Origin: Leeuwenhoekiella nanhaiensis
Lineage (GTDB): Bacteria > Bacteroidota > Bacteroidia > Flavobacteriales > Flavobacteriaceae
DNA: 64,000 nt
Assembly: GCF_002744755.1 (NCBI RefSeq)
Contig: NZ_KZ319288.1
Location: 248,001-312,000 of the forward strand
Direction of reading: 5' to 3'
The notes under the pieces: model-generated
The model's database searches: none
Told to the model about the DNA's origin: nothing
What the model saw: only the letters and a program-made list of their open reading frames with translations
Made by a program: the position numbers and the translations under genes
In this document: piece after piece, positions 43,485 to 52,240 of the stretch
Layout of the letters: each line of letters begins with the position of its first letter
Numbering within the stretch: position 1 is the first letter of the stretch

Positions 43485-44159
43485 ATTTTTTTAAAGATTA
43501 TAAAGCTTATTTCACTTTTTTTATCATTAACCTTTACCATTTCGTTTTATGCTCAAACCGAGACTAAAACCTATTACAAAGATGTTGTTGACACTTGCGT
43601 AGAGGATATTAACAAGCAGATCAATCAAGCCTGGGCCGATAAGGAAAACGAAAAAGCAAAAAAGCTCTTTGAACAATTAAGAAGAATGTATAAAAGGAAA
43701 ATATCTGTCTAACTATAATTTTAAAACAATTAAAAATGAGATTCTAAGTACCAATAAAATGGACAAACCCATTTTATTACTGACTTCAGCAACCTGGTGT
43801 CCTCCCTTTTGGGGTGAAATCCCGACGCTGAATAAACTGGCCAAAAAGTACGATGGTGAATTAGAACTTTTTGTTCTTTTTGGGAACAAGAAAAAGGACT
43901 TAAAAAAATAGCTAGTAATTACGATAAGCGTATTTATTTAATACCCTCTGAAAATGAACCAATTGATAAGTCTTCAATTGTGATTAGTGGATTTAATAAT
44001 AAGCTTGACTACCCGGCAGCTTATCTTATTGACAAAAACAAAAAAATTATTGATTTAATTCGCGGCTCAGCATTTCCTTCTGCTAATATGACCTGGGATG
44101 AAGTAAATAAAATTAACGAAAAGAAATTAGCTGAGTTCATAAGTCCAATATTGGATTAA
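43485..44159 (+). pseudogene. Frameshifted thioredoxin/TlpA-like gene remnant
   Basis: Three consecutive open stretches in different frames read as one secreted thioredoxin-fold protein. The first (43485-43712) is a signal peptide (IIKLISLFLSLTFTISFYAQ) and helical part, with no ATG and a stop. The second (43711-43911) has LLLTSATWCPPFWGEIPTL. The third (about 43888-44159) has YPAAYLIDKNKKIIDLIRG and ends in a stop. Two frame changes, the missing start and a damaged active site (CPPF in place of CxxC) mark it as a decayed gene. It separates the SIR2 gene from the secreted-protein cluster. Confidence 0.75.
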
Positions 44160-44253
44160 CCCTGATCCAGAAATAAATAACGGCTTGATATAAGTAATTC
44201 TGTGTATCTATAGTTAGAAGCAGCTCAGTTCAAAAATATTTAAATTCACTATC

Positions 44254-45072
44254 ATGCATAAAGTGCTCTTTTTCGTAGTATTTCTTCTAAGTACCCTCAC
44301 CTATAGCCAGAGTAAAGAAGCTGACGAAATTTTAAAAGAAGGTAAGTTACTATTTAGATTAGAAAAGGGCTCCTGGTATGGCACCGATGACCTTTTAGCT
44401 CGATTTAAAACGAAAATAGACTCTGTTGGAGGATACCTGTCTTATGAGACCGATGAACACAAAATCAACACGATATTTTTCAGCCGCTTTAATCCTGAAG
44501 AGATTCTTGTAAGATATGAGTTTGACAGCCTGCCGAAACCACAGCCTATTAAAGTAGATACGCTCAATCCATTGGCAACTAATTTGGAAAAAGACCTGAT
44601 TACAATAAGGCAGGATGCCAAAGATCAAGCTGCCTTAAATGAAGATGGTTTTTTTAGTTTCTACGAAAACACCTCATTAAATTTTATACCGCTTATCGAT
44701 CAAAATCAGAGAAGCGTATTTGTGCTTACCGGACCTCAAACCAATGGTGTAGTGCTCATTGGTAACGACTACAAACTAAACTATACTAAAACCAATGAAT
44801 TTGTAAAGAAGGAGCGCATACACAAAAGTATGTTACAAATTCCGTACGCATCCTCTGAGAATCCGGAAAAAATACTTACAACAATGCATTCCCATATTGT
44901 AACGAAGCATATATCATCAACTGACATCTGCACCTTATTACTCTATAAAAATTATGTGGAATGGAATCAACATATTGTGATGAGTAAGAAAGCGGTCTCG
45001 GTATTTGATTTACAAAAGGAAACTTTATTGATTATGAGTAAAAAAGCCTGGGATAAAATTTATAATAGATAA
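44254..45072 (+). CDS. Secreted protein of unknown function
   Basis: A 272-residue protein with a clear signal peptide (MHKVLFFVVFLLSTLTYSQ) and no membrane segment after it. The mature part mixes helices and strands, with DEILKEGKLLFRLEKGSWYG near the start and a TMHSHIVTKHISSTDICTLL segment containing three His residues near the end. I recognise no family. The gene is AT-rich like its neighbours and stands alone with gaps of about 60-90 bp on either side. Confidence 0.7.
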   Translation: MHKVLFFVVFLLSTLTYSQSKEADEILKEGKLLFRLEKGSWYGTDDLLARFKTKIDSVGGYLSYETDEHKINTIFFSRFNPEEILVRYEFDSLPKPQPIKVDTLNPLATNLEKDLITIRQDAKDQAALNEDGFFSFYENTSLNFIPLIDQNQRSVFVLTGPQTNGVVLIGNDYKLNYTKTNEFVKKERIHKSMLQIPYASSENPEKILTTMHSHIVTKHISSTDICTLLLYKNYVEWNQHIVMSKKAVSVFDLQKETLLIMSKKAWDKIYNR

Positions 45073-45131
45073 ATACAGATTGGTTTTGGTAGGGCTGAGA
45101 GTTCCCCTCTGGACCTTTAAATATAAAATTC

Positions 45132-45398
45132 ATGTTTGCTGATTCACTCAAAACCAAAATCAAAGAATTAACCAAAGAGATTTTAACGGATGATTGGAAA
45201 GCTAACTATTCAAATAAGAATACCAAAAGCCTCGGAATTCAAGACGCCGAATTGATTATCTCAGATTTTTTAGAGCACCGGGAATATACTTGCGCATTTG
45301 AGCATCTGGAGTATGTTATCTCAGAGACTGAAACGCAATTGACCGGTGAGCAGGCTCAAAAAATGGAAAAACTGGGTCTAAGCCTAAAGATGAAATAG
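45132..45398 (+). CDS. Small acidic protein, possible MafI-like immunity protein
   Basis: An 88-residue helical acidic protein without signal peptide. The pattern LIISDFLEHREYTCAFEHL followed by LTGEQAQKMEKLGL resembles the MafI/Imm type of small immunity proteins, where a two-helix core (FLEHxEYxxAxExL) precedes a second helical segment. This is recognition by pattern only, and no matching toxin domain is encoded next to it. The following gene starts 4 bp (ATG at 45403) or 70 bp (signal-peptide ATG) downstream. Confidence 0.5.
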   Translation: MFADSLKTKIKELTKEILTDDWKANYSNKNTKSLGIQDAELIISDFLEHREYTCAFEHLEYVISETETQLTGEQAQKMEKLGLSLKMK

Positions 45399-45468
45399 TG
45401 TTATGATCAAGGAAACTACTCATTTTAATTTTGAATACCGGCTTATGCCAGTCTTCGATACACCTTCT

Positions 45469-46128
45469 ATGTTCATCAAGCCCGGTCTGCTCAAAACCTG
45501 TATCCTTTATTTTATACTGCTTTGCAGTCAAATCAACTTCTGCCAAAGCAATGATATCTTGAAAACATATGAAACCGCAGATGGTAAAATCATAATGTTG
45601 TTAGCTGACCAGCGCGTATTACTTGAAGTTTCAGGGAAAGTAAGCTATCCCGACAGTACTAACGTCATTAGTATAACAAAAGAGGGCAAGGCAATATGTG
45701 GGCTTCGAATTTCAGAGGTTAGTTATCAAAATTATGGGTTTTATAAATATGAGAATCAGAAACTGATACTACTTTTTAGGGATGAAAACCCAATCGAAGA
45801 CATAGCTGTTAAGTTTGCAGATACAGATATTAAAGGGCAATCGATTCGGGTAAGCTTCACTAATAACTACCATCCTGTTTTTGATCTAAAGGTTTTTCAA
45901 AAAGACAAACTGCTTTGTTCCATTGACTTTTTTGCAGAAAATTGCAGCTTTACAACTTCAGACCTTGTATCTCCCCTTGTTTTCAACTATAATGGTAACC
46001 TGAAAACACTTCCATTAACTTCTAAACCAATTGAAGAACTCATTGTCACCATAAACGACTTAAAGGGCGATAACCAAATAAAAATCGAAAAGATCGCTTA
46101 TAACCTCAAAGACTTAATTGAAAAATAG
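45469..46128 (+). CDS. Secreted protein of unknown function
   Basis: A 219-residue protein when started at the ATG at 45469, which gives a convincing signal peptide (FIKPGLLKTCILYFILLCSQ) with cleavage near NFCQS. The frame is open back to an ATG at 45403, which would add 22 residues before the signal and is less likely. The mature part is beta-rich (GKIIMLLADQRVLLEVSG) with no recognised domain. Its stop lies 4 bp before the ATG of the next lipoprotein gene, so the two are likely coupled. Confidence 0.65.
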   Translation: MFIKPGLLKTCILYFILLCSQINFCQSNDILKTYETADGKIIMLLADQRVLLEVSGKVSYPDSTNVISITKEGKAICGLRISEVSYQNYGFYKYENQKLILLFRDENPIEDIAVKFADTDIKGQSIRVSFTNNYHPVFDLKVFQKDKLLCSIDFFAENCSFTTSDLVSPLVFNYNGNLKTLPLTSKPIEELIVTINDLKGDNQIKIEKIAYNLKDLIEK

Positions 46129-46132
46129 AAAC

Positions 46133-46687
46133 ATGAAATTAAAACACATCACAATCAGCCTTTTTGTCCTGGTACTTACAGTATTTCTCAAGTCGTGCAG
46201 TACTGATGATGCTGACACCGGGAATTCGGTAAATTATGAAACAGAAATCCTGGGAAATTGGACCCTGGTCAGCCACAGTGGGTCTTACGAGGTATCACAA
46301 AGCGGAATTTCAACTAAGGAAACCGGCAGCGATTATAATTACAGTATTGAGTTTACAGAGGAACCTCAGGTTATAAACACAAGCGGAAGCTATACCGTAA
46401 ATGTAGCAGAAACAACCCCTCAAAATGAGACCAGTAGCTTTAGCTATGTCATAAATTCCAATCAAAATCAACAGGAAGGGGTATTTATTGGTACCTGGAG
46501 TATAGAAGGTGGCAATCTGATTACCAGAGTTTATGATAATGAACCCAACGAAGAAGGATCGTATACACTAACAACCGACATTGTAGAACTTACCGATAAC
46601 AAACTGGTACTCAAAACCGATGAATCAGCGTCCAGCTCTGCAGATTATACCGTAGCCGGTAGTACGACTCTTGTTTTTAAGAGGTAA
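46133..46687 (+). CDS. Lipoprotein with lipocalin-like domain
   Basis: A 184-residue lipoprotein. Starting at 46133, the signal peptide ends in a FLKSC lipobox followed by an acidic STDDADTG tail that is typical of surface-exposed lipoproteins in Bacteroidota. The mature part begins with ETEILGNWTLVSHSGSY and alternates strands to the end, which fits the lipocalin-like (DUF4923/5004-type) proteins of this phylum. The longer frame from 46118 overlaps the previous gene and is not preferred. Confidence 0.7.
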   Translation: MKLKHITISLFVLVLTVFLKSCSTDDADTGNSVNYETEILGNWTLVSHSGSYEVSQSGISTKETGSDYNYSIEFTEEPQVINTSGSYTVNVAETTPQNETSSFSYVINSNQNQQEGVFIGTWSIEGGNLITRVYDNEPNEEGSYTLTTDIVELTDNKLVLKTDESASSSADYTVAGSTTLVFKR

Positions 46688-46732
46688 AAACTGGTAAAAT
46701 ACTTAAATCAAAATTCTATTTAAAATTGAACT

Positions 46733-47314
46733 ATGCAACACGGATTACTATTTGGATTTTTAGTACTATTTACTTTAAATAGTGTCTTTTCTCAAAACTC
46801 AAAATTTAGCGTTGAGGCCAACTATCCAATAATCATTGACGACAATTTTTTAGGTAAAGACTCCTACGGAATAATAGACCTTGGGTTGAAATACAGATTT
46901 GCAGAAGTAAATCCCGTAAAAATTGGTGTTAGCCTTAATGGAAGCGTTTTAATCGATAACTCAAATCAGAATGGTTTTCGTCAAGACTATTTAATGACAA
47001 CGTATATCATTCAAACTAAAATTTTTACTGAACTTGATCTGGAAACGATTGATAAGTTTCACCCCTTTCTAGGTTTAGGTTACACGTTTATGAATTTTCA
47101 ATTATCAGGTTCTAACAATGGCATGGACCTGTCTGGTGAATCAGAAAAATTAAGTGGTATTGGATTCAATTTTGGGGTTGCTTACGATATTAGTGATAAA
47201 ATTTTCGCCCAGGTTCAATATGATTTTACAAGGCTGAATGTTGACGATGTTCCTGACATAAAATTCAACAGAAATGTGAATTTATTGAAGATTGGAATTG
47301 GACTAAAAATTTAA
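46733..47314 (+). CDS. Outer-membrane beta-barrel protein
   Basis: A 193-residue protein with signal peptide (LLFGFLVLFTLNSVFSQ). Alternating amphipathic strands fill the rest of the protein: KFSVEANYPII, YGIIDLGLKYRF, KIGVSLNGSVLI, FHPFLGLGYTFMNF, GIGFNFGVAYDIS, IFAQVQYDFTRL and LLKIGIGLKI. This is the layout of an eight-stranded OmpW/OmpX-like barrel. The terminal residue is Ile and not the classical Phe. The function is unknown. Confidence 0.78.
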   Translation: MQHGLLFGFLVLFTLNSVFSQNSKFSVEANYPIIIDDNFLGKDSYGIIDLGLKYRFAEVNPVKIGVSLNGSVLIDNSNQNGFRQDYLMTTYIIQTKIFTELDLETIDKFHPFLGLGYTFMNFQLSGSNNGMDLSGESEKLSGIGFNFGVAYDISDKIFAQVQYDFTRLNVDDVPDIKFNRNVNLLKIGIGLKI

Positions 47315-47350
47315 AATACCTACAACTCATTTTAAGTGCAATATTGTTAG

Positions 47351-47524
47351 AATTTAATAATCGATACTCCTATATCAAGGGAAAATACCAAAACTTACAC
47401 AAGCTTGAGAAATTCTTTACGTAATGAGGCTTCGGGATTTAGTAAACTTGCAAAACAAAGTGTAAAAAAAGCAACTAATACCAGACAAGACCCCCAATTA
47501 ATAAATTTAATAAACTTCAAATGA
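47351..47524 (+). other. Open in-frame stretch without ATG, ending on the next start codon
   Basis: Frame 47351-47524 is open for 57 codons between a TAG and a TGA that overlaps the following ATG (ATGA). The end reads SGFSKLAKQSVKKATNTRQD and then PQLINLINFK. The only plausible start is a TTG at 47405, giving about 39 residues. It could be the tail of a deleted gene or a short coupled leader. Evidence is weak. Confidence 0.25.
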
Positions 47525-48210
47525 AAGCAAAGTTTTTACTTCTCCTTACCGTTTTTTTCTTTCAATTTCTCGATGCGCAATCAGCACGACAGGAACTAAT
47601 TACTGAGGTTTGTGCCTGCTTTGATAACATACCGGAAGAAACGGGTTTTAAAGTTGAAAACTTGAAAGAATGTTTTGATTTTACTAAAGACAAATACAAA
47701 AGTCTTATGGAGAAAATTGTTGTTCAGGAAATTGATACTTCCGATATTGGATCAAAAACAAGTTATGAAGTAGGATATGACTACGGTAAGAAGCTTTTTA
47801 ATGAAGTCCAAAAGCCTTTAATTGAAACCTGCGATTCGTATTATAGATTTGTAAAGGAGCTGAAAAATGTCTTGGTAAGTAATTCCATAAAAGGTGTGAC
47901 TCAATCTAAACTTGAAGATTTGCAAGAAGCCTATACAAATGGTAATGCTTCGCCTGACGAAATTTTACTAGTGGGTATAAATGAACTGTTTATAGGCCAT
48001 CACGATAGCGCCCTGCAACTCTTTCAGAATTGTTTAAAAAAGAAGTCAAATCATCTTATGGCAAACTTCTTTTTAGCCCTTACCTACGATTTAAAAAGCG
48101 AATATGAATTGGCTGTACAAAGCTATAATAGTATAATTAATCAAGGTATTGAGCCTATAACCTCAGTCGCCATATTATTTAAGGAAGCGGCATTGCTGGA
48201 TAAAAATTAA
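47521..48210 (+). CDS. Secreted protein with C-terminal TPR-like repeats
   Basis: A 229-residue protein with a signal peptide (FLLLLTVFFFQFLDAQ). The N-terminal part has three cysteines (ITEVCACFDNIPEE, NLKECFDFTKDKY). The C-terminal half contains helices with TPR character (HDSALQLFQNCLKKKSNHLM, then LALTYDLKSEYELAVQSYNS). Similar short periplasmic proteins are common in flavobacteria, but their role is unknown to me. Confidence 0.7.
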   Translation: MKAKFLLLLTVFFFQFLDAQSARQELITEVCACFDNIPEETGFKVENLKECFDFTKDKYKSLMEKIVVQEIDTSDIGSKTSYEVGYDYGKKLFNEVQKPLIETCDSYYRFVKELKNVLVSNSIKGVTQSKLEDLQEAYTNGNASPDEILLVGINELFIGHHDSALQLFQNCLKKKSNHLMANFFLALTYDLKSEYELAVQSYNSIINQGIEPITSVAILFKEAALLDKN

Positions 48211-48334
48211 TTGACAGTATATGAAAGCAGTAACCTTTCATTTCACTACTAATCTTAAAGAACACTAATACGACTAGCCCACTACAATCATTAATTGACA
48301 CATTCAAATAGATCCTGCTACTGAAATTTTAACT

Positions 48335-49183
48335 ATGAATAAATCAAAAATAATCCTGACCCTAATTTCTCTTAGCTTAATACTACTTTCCTGCTCTTCA
48401 GATGATGATTCTGCTAATCCAGAACCTGAAACTGCGACAAACAAACTGGTGAAAAGTGAGAAGATTTCAGATACCCGGCAGGTTTCTTATACCTATAATA
48501 TTGATGATCTTATTTCAGGTATCAGAGGTAGTTACAGCAGCTTTGATTACAGTTCTGATTTTTCGTACAATTCAGATAATAAACTTACAAACTGGGATTA
48601 TAGCGAAACAGGTTCGTCAACCTACCGTGACACGTATACCTACACCTACAATTCAAATGGGCTTCTTTCCGCATATACCGCAAATACTGAAAATGTGATC
48701 ATTACCTACGATGGCAATACAGCAACTCTGAGTGGTCAGCTAGAAGGAGACACCAATGCTCAGGCTGTTTTAGAATTAAATGCTGATGGATTGGTTGTCA
48801 AACTTATAGAAAGTGATAACTATACAAACTTTGGCTACGATGCTAACGATAATTTGATTTCAGCAAAATCCTATGATAATACAGACGAGCTTCTTGCTGA
48901 ATACACTTTGGAATACGACAACAACGTAAATCCCTTTTACGGGCAGCTTCAATCTATATACATCGAGCGATTTATAGAGTTCTTCTGGGAATTTGATGGG
49001 ATTTACATTGGGGGATTTGAGGGATATAATTTTCCGTACACGAAAAATAACATAACATCTATACGCAAATCAGGCGCCGACACTACCACCATGGTCTATT
49101 CTTATGATACTGACAATTATCCCATTAGGGTTAACGCTGATTATTCGGGAACTACCCTACTCTTTGATATTGAATACTATTAA
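48335..49183 (+). CDS. Lipoprotein with YD/RHS-like repeats
   Basis: A 282-residue lipoprotein. The signal peptide ends in LILLSCSSDDD, and a Pro/Glu linker follows. The mature part is a run of short tyrosine-aspartate hairpins (FSYNSDNKLTNWDY, YTYNSNGLLSAYT, NFGYDANDNLISAKSYD, YTLEYDNNVNP), as in YD-repeat lipoproteins of Bacteroidota. Unlike Rhs toxins it is short, and it lacks a core-end motif and a toxin tip. Confidence 0.75.
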   Translation: MNKSKIILTLISLSLILLSCSSDDDSANPEPETATNKLVKSEKISDTRQVSYTYNIDDLISGIRGSYSSFDYSSDFSYNSDNKLTNWDYSETGSSTYRDTYTYTYNSNGLLSAYTANTENVIITYDGNTATLSGQLEGDTNAQAVLELNADGLVVKLIESDNYTNFGYDANDNLISAKSYDNTDELLAEYTLEYDNNVNPFYGQLQSIYIERFIEFFWEFDGIYIGGFEGYNFPYTKNNITSIRKSGADTTTMVYSYDTDNYPIRVNADYSGTTLLFDIEYY

Positions 49184-49194
49184 GGTCTGAAGCT

Positions 49195-49776
49195 GTGAAC
49201 AATCCTGAGGAAATTAAATACAATGGACTTCTGCATAAAGAAGTTAAGCAGCTAGCCGGGATTAGTCTGAAATTTCACCGAATCGCCAGTATGTTTCTTG
49301 ATCATTGTATCATGTCTGTAATTATATTGATTCCTGTCTTCCTGATAACATTTTTAATTTTAAATGGTATTCTGCACCTCCCCTTTTTAAGACCTGTGCA
49401 CGCTTTCTTTTTTTTGGGATTTGTATATCTCAACAAAGACTTTTTTAGGGCTAAAAGTGCAGGAAAACGGCTATTGGGTTATCAGGTAATTGACGTTAAA
49501 ACCTTGGAACCAGCATCAGAGCTGCAATGTTTTATACGAAATATGCCTATCATTCTAATTTGGCCAATAGAAGTGCTTGTTTCCCTTATTAATCTGCAGA
49601 TACGCATCGGAGATTTAATAGCGCATACCAAAGTTGTCAGAGCTCCACAGGAAAAATTGAGCAGCTTTAGGAAAGACTATAAAAACATAAGCCTGAAAAA
49701 GAATTTCGTTTTGATCGTAATTATTGGAAGCATTTACTTTTATGTATTCAGCCTGCTATTTCCTAACCTGAATTAA
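49195..49776 (+). CDS. RDD family membrane protein
   Basis: A 193-residue RDD-family protein with FHRIASMFLDHCIMSVIILI (RDD-type helix 1), an AKSAGKRLLGYQVIDVK block corresponding to the family's GKxxxGxxV motif, and a last helix near the C-terminus. The predicted start is a GTG 11 bp after the YD-repeat lipoprotein. It is smaller than the RDD protein at 33513-34235 and not closely similar to it. It ends the AT-rich accessory region. Confidence 0.8.
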   Translation: MNNPEEIKYNGLLHKEVKQLAGISLKFHRIASMFLDHCIMSVIILIPVFLITFLILNGILHLPFLRPVHAFFFLGFVYLNKDFFRAKSAGKRLLGYQVIDVKTLEPASELQCFIRNMPIILIWPIEVLVSLINLQIRIGDLIAHTKVVRAPQEKLSSFRKDYKNISLKKNFVLIVIIGSIYFYVFSLLFPNLN

Positions 49777-49872
49777 ACCCGGTAAGGAAAAACCATTAAC
49801 TCTCAAAAACCAAAAAACTCGGTTTTTAGTGCTAATTTAAAGCAGTCTAATCCTTACTTAAAAAATCGCGTT

Positions 49873-50079
49873 ATGGCATCTAAAACCTATACCAACGGCG
49901 ACGTCACCATCCTGTGGCAACCTGAAAAATGCATCCACTCCGGCGTTTGCGTAAAAACCCTTCCGCAGGTGTACAACCCCAAAGAAAAACCCTGGATCAA
50001 ACCCGAAAATGCCACTTCACAAGAGTTAATTAGTCAGGTTGCCCGGTGTCCTTCCGGAGCCTTGAGCATCAAAAACTAA
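49873..50079 (+). CDS. YjdI-like 4Fe-4S mono-cluster protein
   Basis: A 68-residue protein of the divergent 4Fe-4S mono-cluster family (E. coli YjdI). Cysteines lie in EKCIHSGVCVKTLPQVY and in the C-terminal VARCPSGALSI, consistent with one ferredoxin-like cluster. The next gene, starting 4 bp after the stop, encodes a YjdJ-like acetyltransferase, and this gene pair is widely conserved. The electron partner is unknown. Confidence 0.88.
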   Translation: MASKTYTNGDVTILWQPEKCIHSGVCVKTLPQVYNPKEKPWIKPENATSQELISQVARCPSGALSIKN

Positions 50080-50083
50080 AACG

Positions 50084-50368
50084 ATGACCAGAGTAGAACA
50101 CGAACAAAACGAGCGCAAAGGCCGCTTTGTCATTTACGAGGACGCTGTTTTTGCTGGAGAAATGACCTACACCTGGGCCGGAACCGGCAAATTTATCATT
50201 GATCACACCGGTATTGAAGAAGGCTTTAACGGCAAAGGTTTTGGTAAAAAACTACTGGAACAGGCAGTCGCTTTCGCCCGGGAACAAGAAGTAAAAATTC
50301 TGCCCCTCTGCCCCTTTGCCAAAGCTCAATTCGACAAAGACAAGAATCTTGCAGATGTGCGTTATTAA
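50084..50368 (+). CDS. YjdJ-like GNAT family N-acetyltransferase
   Basis: A 94-residue small GNAT-fold protein. The acetyl-CoA-binding GFNGKGFGKKLLEQAV block (QxxGxG-like) and the C-terminal LPLCPFAKAQFDKD motif with its cysteine are typical of the Acetyltransf_CG group. Some members of this group acylate small amines, while for others the substrate is unknown. It forms a two-gene unit with the YjdI-like gene. Confidence 0.88.
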   Translation: MTRVEHEQNERKGRFVIYEDAVFAGEMTYTWAGTGKFIIDHTGIEEGFNGKGFGKKLLEQAVAFAREQEVKILPLCPFAKAQFDKDKNLADVRY

Positions 50369-50482
50369 CCGCCTTCAAAAACATGATTTGTTGGAAAACA
50401 TACATTACGATTGCCGGAATGTGGGTATCTGATTTTTTAGTGTTAATTTAACACTACTTAATTCATTTACCAGAAACACATT

Positions 50483-52051
50483 ATGAAATCAAAATCGATT
50501 AAAATTATTTTTTGCATCCTGGCAGCAGGATTCGGTTTAACTGCCTGTAAAACGGAAACCGAGAAACCGAAAGAACAAAGTCTGGTTGTACAAACCACTA
50601 ACGGCGAAATTAAAGGAAGCTTAAACGACAGCGTTTATGCCTACAAAGGCATTCCTTATGCTCAGGCCGAGCGTTTTATGCCTCCGCAGGATCCTGAGGC
50701 CTGGGAAGAGGTACGCGAAACCACCGAGTTTGGACCGGTAGCCCGGCAGGTGGTGCCCTGGTATCCTGATTCGGTACAAAGTGAGAAAGAACTGTATAGC
50801 TTAAACGTATGGAGCCGCGGCATCAACGACGGTAAAAAACGTCCGGTGATGGTGTGGCTGCACGGTGGCGGCTTCTTTGTGGGTGCAAGCAACGATCCCA
50901 TGACCTATGGCGAAGCTCTGGCTAAAAAAGGCGATATCGTTGTAGTTTCGGTAAATCACCGCCTGAATATTCTGGGCTTTCTGGATCTTTCGGCTTATGG
51001 AGATGCATACGAAAATTCGGCCAACGTAGGTATGCTCGATATCGTGAAGGCTTTAGAATGGACTAAAAATAACATTGCCAATTTTGGCGGAGATCCCGCA
51101 GATGTAACCATTGTGGGCGAATCAGGTGGCGGCGGAAAAGTGGGCACCCTGATGTGTATGCCTGCGGCGAAAGGCCTATTTAATAAAGCCATCATTCAGA
51201 GCGGTACGCTAATCAATTCAATGACCAAAGAAAAATCTCAGGCACTGGCAGCCAAAGTTTTGGAAAAACTGAACATCAGACCTGAGGAACTACAAAAACT
51301 TGACACGCTAGATTACAAGGCACTGGTTAAGGGGGGTAATGAAGCCGTAGCCGAAATGGGGGGCGCCCGAACTCCGGGGTCCTCAGGTATGTTTGGCTTC
51401 GCTCCTTCAGCTGATGGCGATGTATTACTACAGCAGCCGTTTAGTCCCGGTTTTGCAGATATCTCCAAAGACATTCCGGTGATGATCGGTTCTACCTTAA
51501 ATGAAATTATGCCGGTCGCTTACGGCAATAAAACTCTTACTTTAGAACAGGCCAAAGACACCTTAGCTCAGCAATACGGCGACCGCACGGACAAATACGT
51601 TGAACTCTACGCCAATGCCTACCCTGATTTTACCCCGCAGGATTTGCTTTCTATTGATAAGACCTTTCGCCCCTTTACCATCCGTACCGCAGACGCCAGA
51701 GCCGAAGAATCAAGCGCGCCGGTATATGCTTATATACTCACCTGGAAAAGTCCGGTGGAGGATTACTCCAAAGGTTCGTTTCACGGTTTAGACATTCCGC
51801 TGGCCTTTAATACGGTTGATCTCAGACCCGATTGGACCGGAGAATCAGAAGAAGCCTGGGAACTGGCAGATAAGATGAGTTCGGCCTGGATCAACTTTGT
51901 AAAAACCGCAAACCCAAATGTTGAAGGTGTACTTCCGGCTTGGGAGCCCTATACTGCAGAAAACGGAGCTACGATGTACTTTGATAACGAATGCAAAATC
52001 GTATACAACCACGACCGGGAATTGATGAATTTCATCAGACCACTGGAATAG
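50483..52051 (+). CDS. Lipoprotein type B carboxylesterase
   Basis: A 522-residue esterase of the alpha/beta-hydrolase carboxylesterase family. The signal peptide ends in GFGLTACKTE, a lipobox. The oxyanion-hole block VWLHGGGFFVG, the nucleophile elbow VGESGGGGK (Ser in GESGG) and the late HGLDIPLAFNT His region are visible. It probably hydrolyses esters at the cell surface or in the periplasm. A hairpin follows 24 bp after the stop. Confidence 0.9.
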   Translation: MKSKSIKIIFCILAAGFGLTACKTETEKPKEQSLVVQTTNGEIKGSLNDSVYAYKGIPYAQAERFMPPQDPEAWEEVRETTEFGPVARQVVPWYPDSVQSEKELYSLNVWSRGINDGKKRPVMVWLHGGGFFVGASNDPMTYGEALAKKGDIVVVSVNHRLNILGFLDLSAYGDAYENSANVGMLDIVKALEWTKNNIANFGGDPADVTIVGESGGGGKVGTLMCMPAAKGLFNKAIIQSGTLINSMTKEKSQALAAKVLEKLNIRPEELQKLDTLDYKALVKGGNEAVAEMGGARTPGSSGMFGFAPSADGDVLLQQPFSPGFADISKDIPVMIGSTLNEIMPVAYGNKTLTLEQAKDTLAQQYGDRTDKYVELYANAYPDFTPQDLLSIDKTFRPFTIRTADARAEESSAPVYAYILTWKSPVEDYSKGSFHGLDIPLAFNTVDLRPDWTGESEEAWELADKMSSAWINFVKTANPNVEGVLPAWEPYTAENGATMYFDNECKIVYNHDRELMNFIRPLE

Positions 52052-52074
52052 GAAATCTAGCATTCCGCCAATAC

Positions 52075-52102
52075 GAAACGAGCTCTTCATAGGGCTCGTT
52101 TC
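52075..52102 (+). terminator. Hairpin terminator after the carboxylesterase gene
   Basis: The sequence gaaacgagc, a 10-base centre and gctcgtttc form a 9-bp perfect stem, followed by a short T-rich run (tgttta). The run is weak, but the location 24 bp after the stop fits termination. Confidence 0.55.
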
Positions 52103-52213
52103 TGTTTAGACTATATTGCTGTATCTTATTGAGATTTTCATAAACTAAAATAACGGCCATTCAGACCTTTTTAATTTTTAAAAACAGGCATCCGTTTTTC
52201 GCCCGAAAGCCCT

Positions 52214-52221
52214 TATCTTTG
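52214..52221 (+). promoter_or_regulatory. Candidate -7 promoter element of the thrS operon (TATCTTTG)
   Basis: TATCTTTG is an exact match to TAnnTTTG and ends 19 bp before the thrS ATG. The -33 region is T-rich (52195-52199) without a clear TTG. Confidence 0.55.
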
Positions 52222-52240
52222 CTGCCTTAAATTTTGTACT

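Noticed and set aside
48335-49183. Rhs/YD-repeat polymorphic toxin
   Set aside because: It has YD-like hairpins but is only 282 residues, carries a lipobox and has no Rhs core-end motif or toxin domain.
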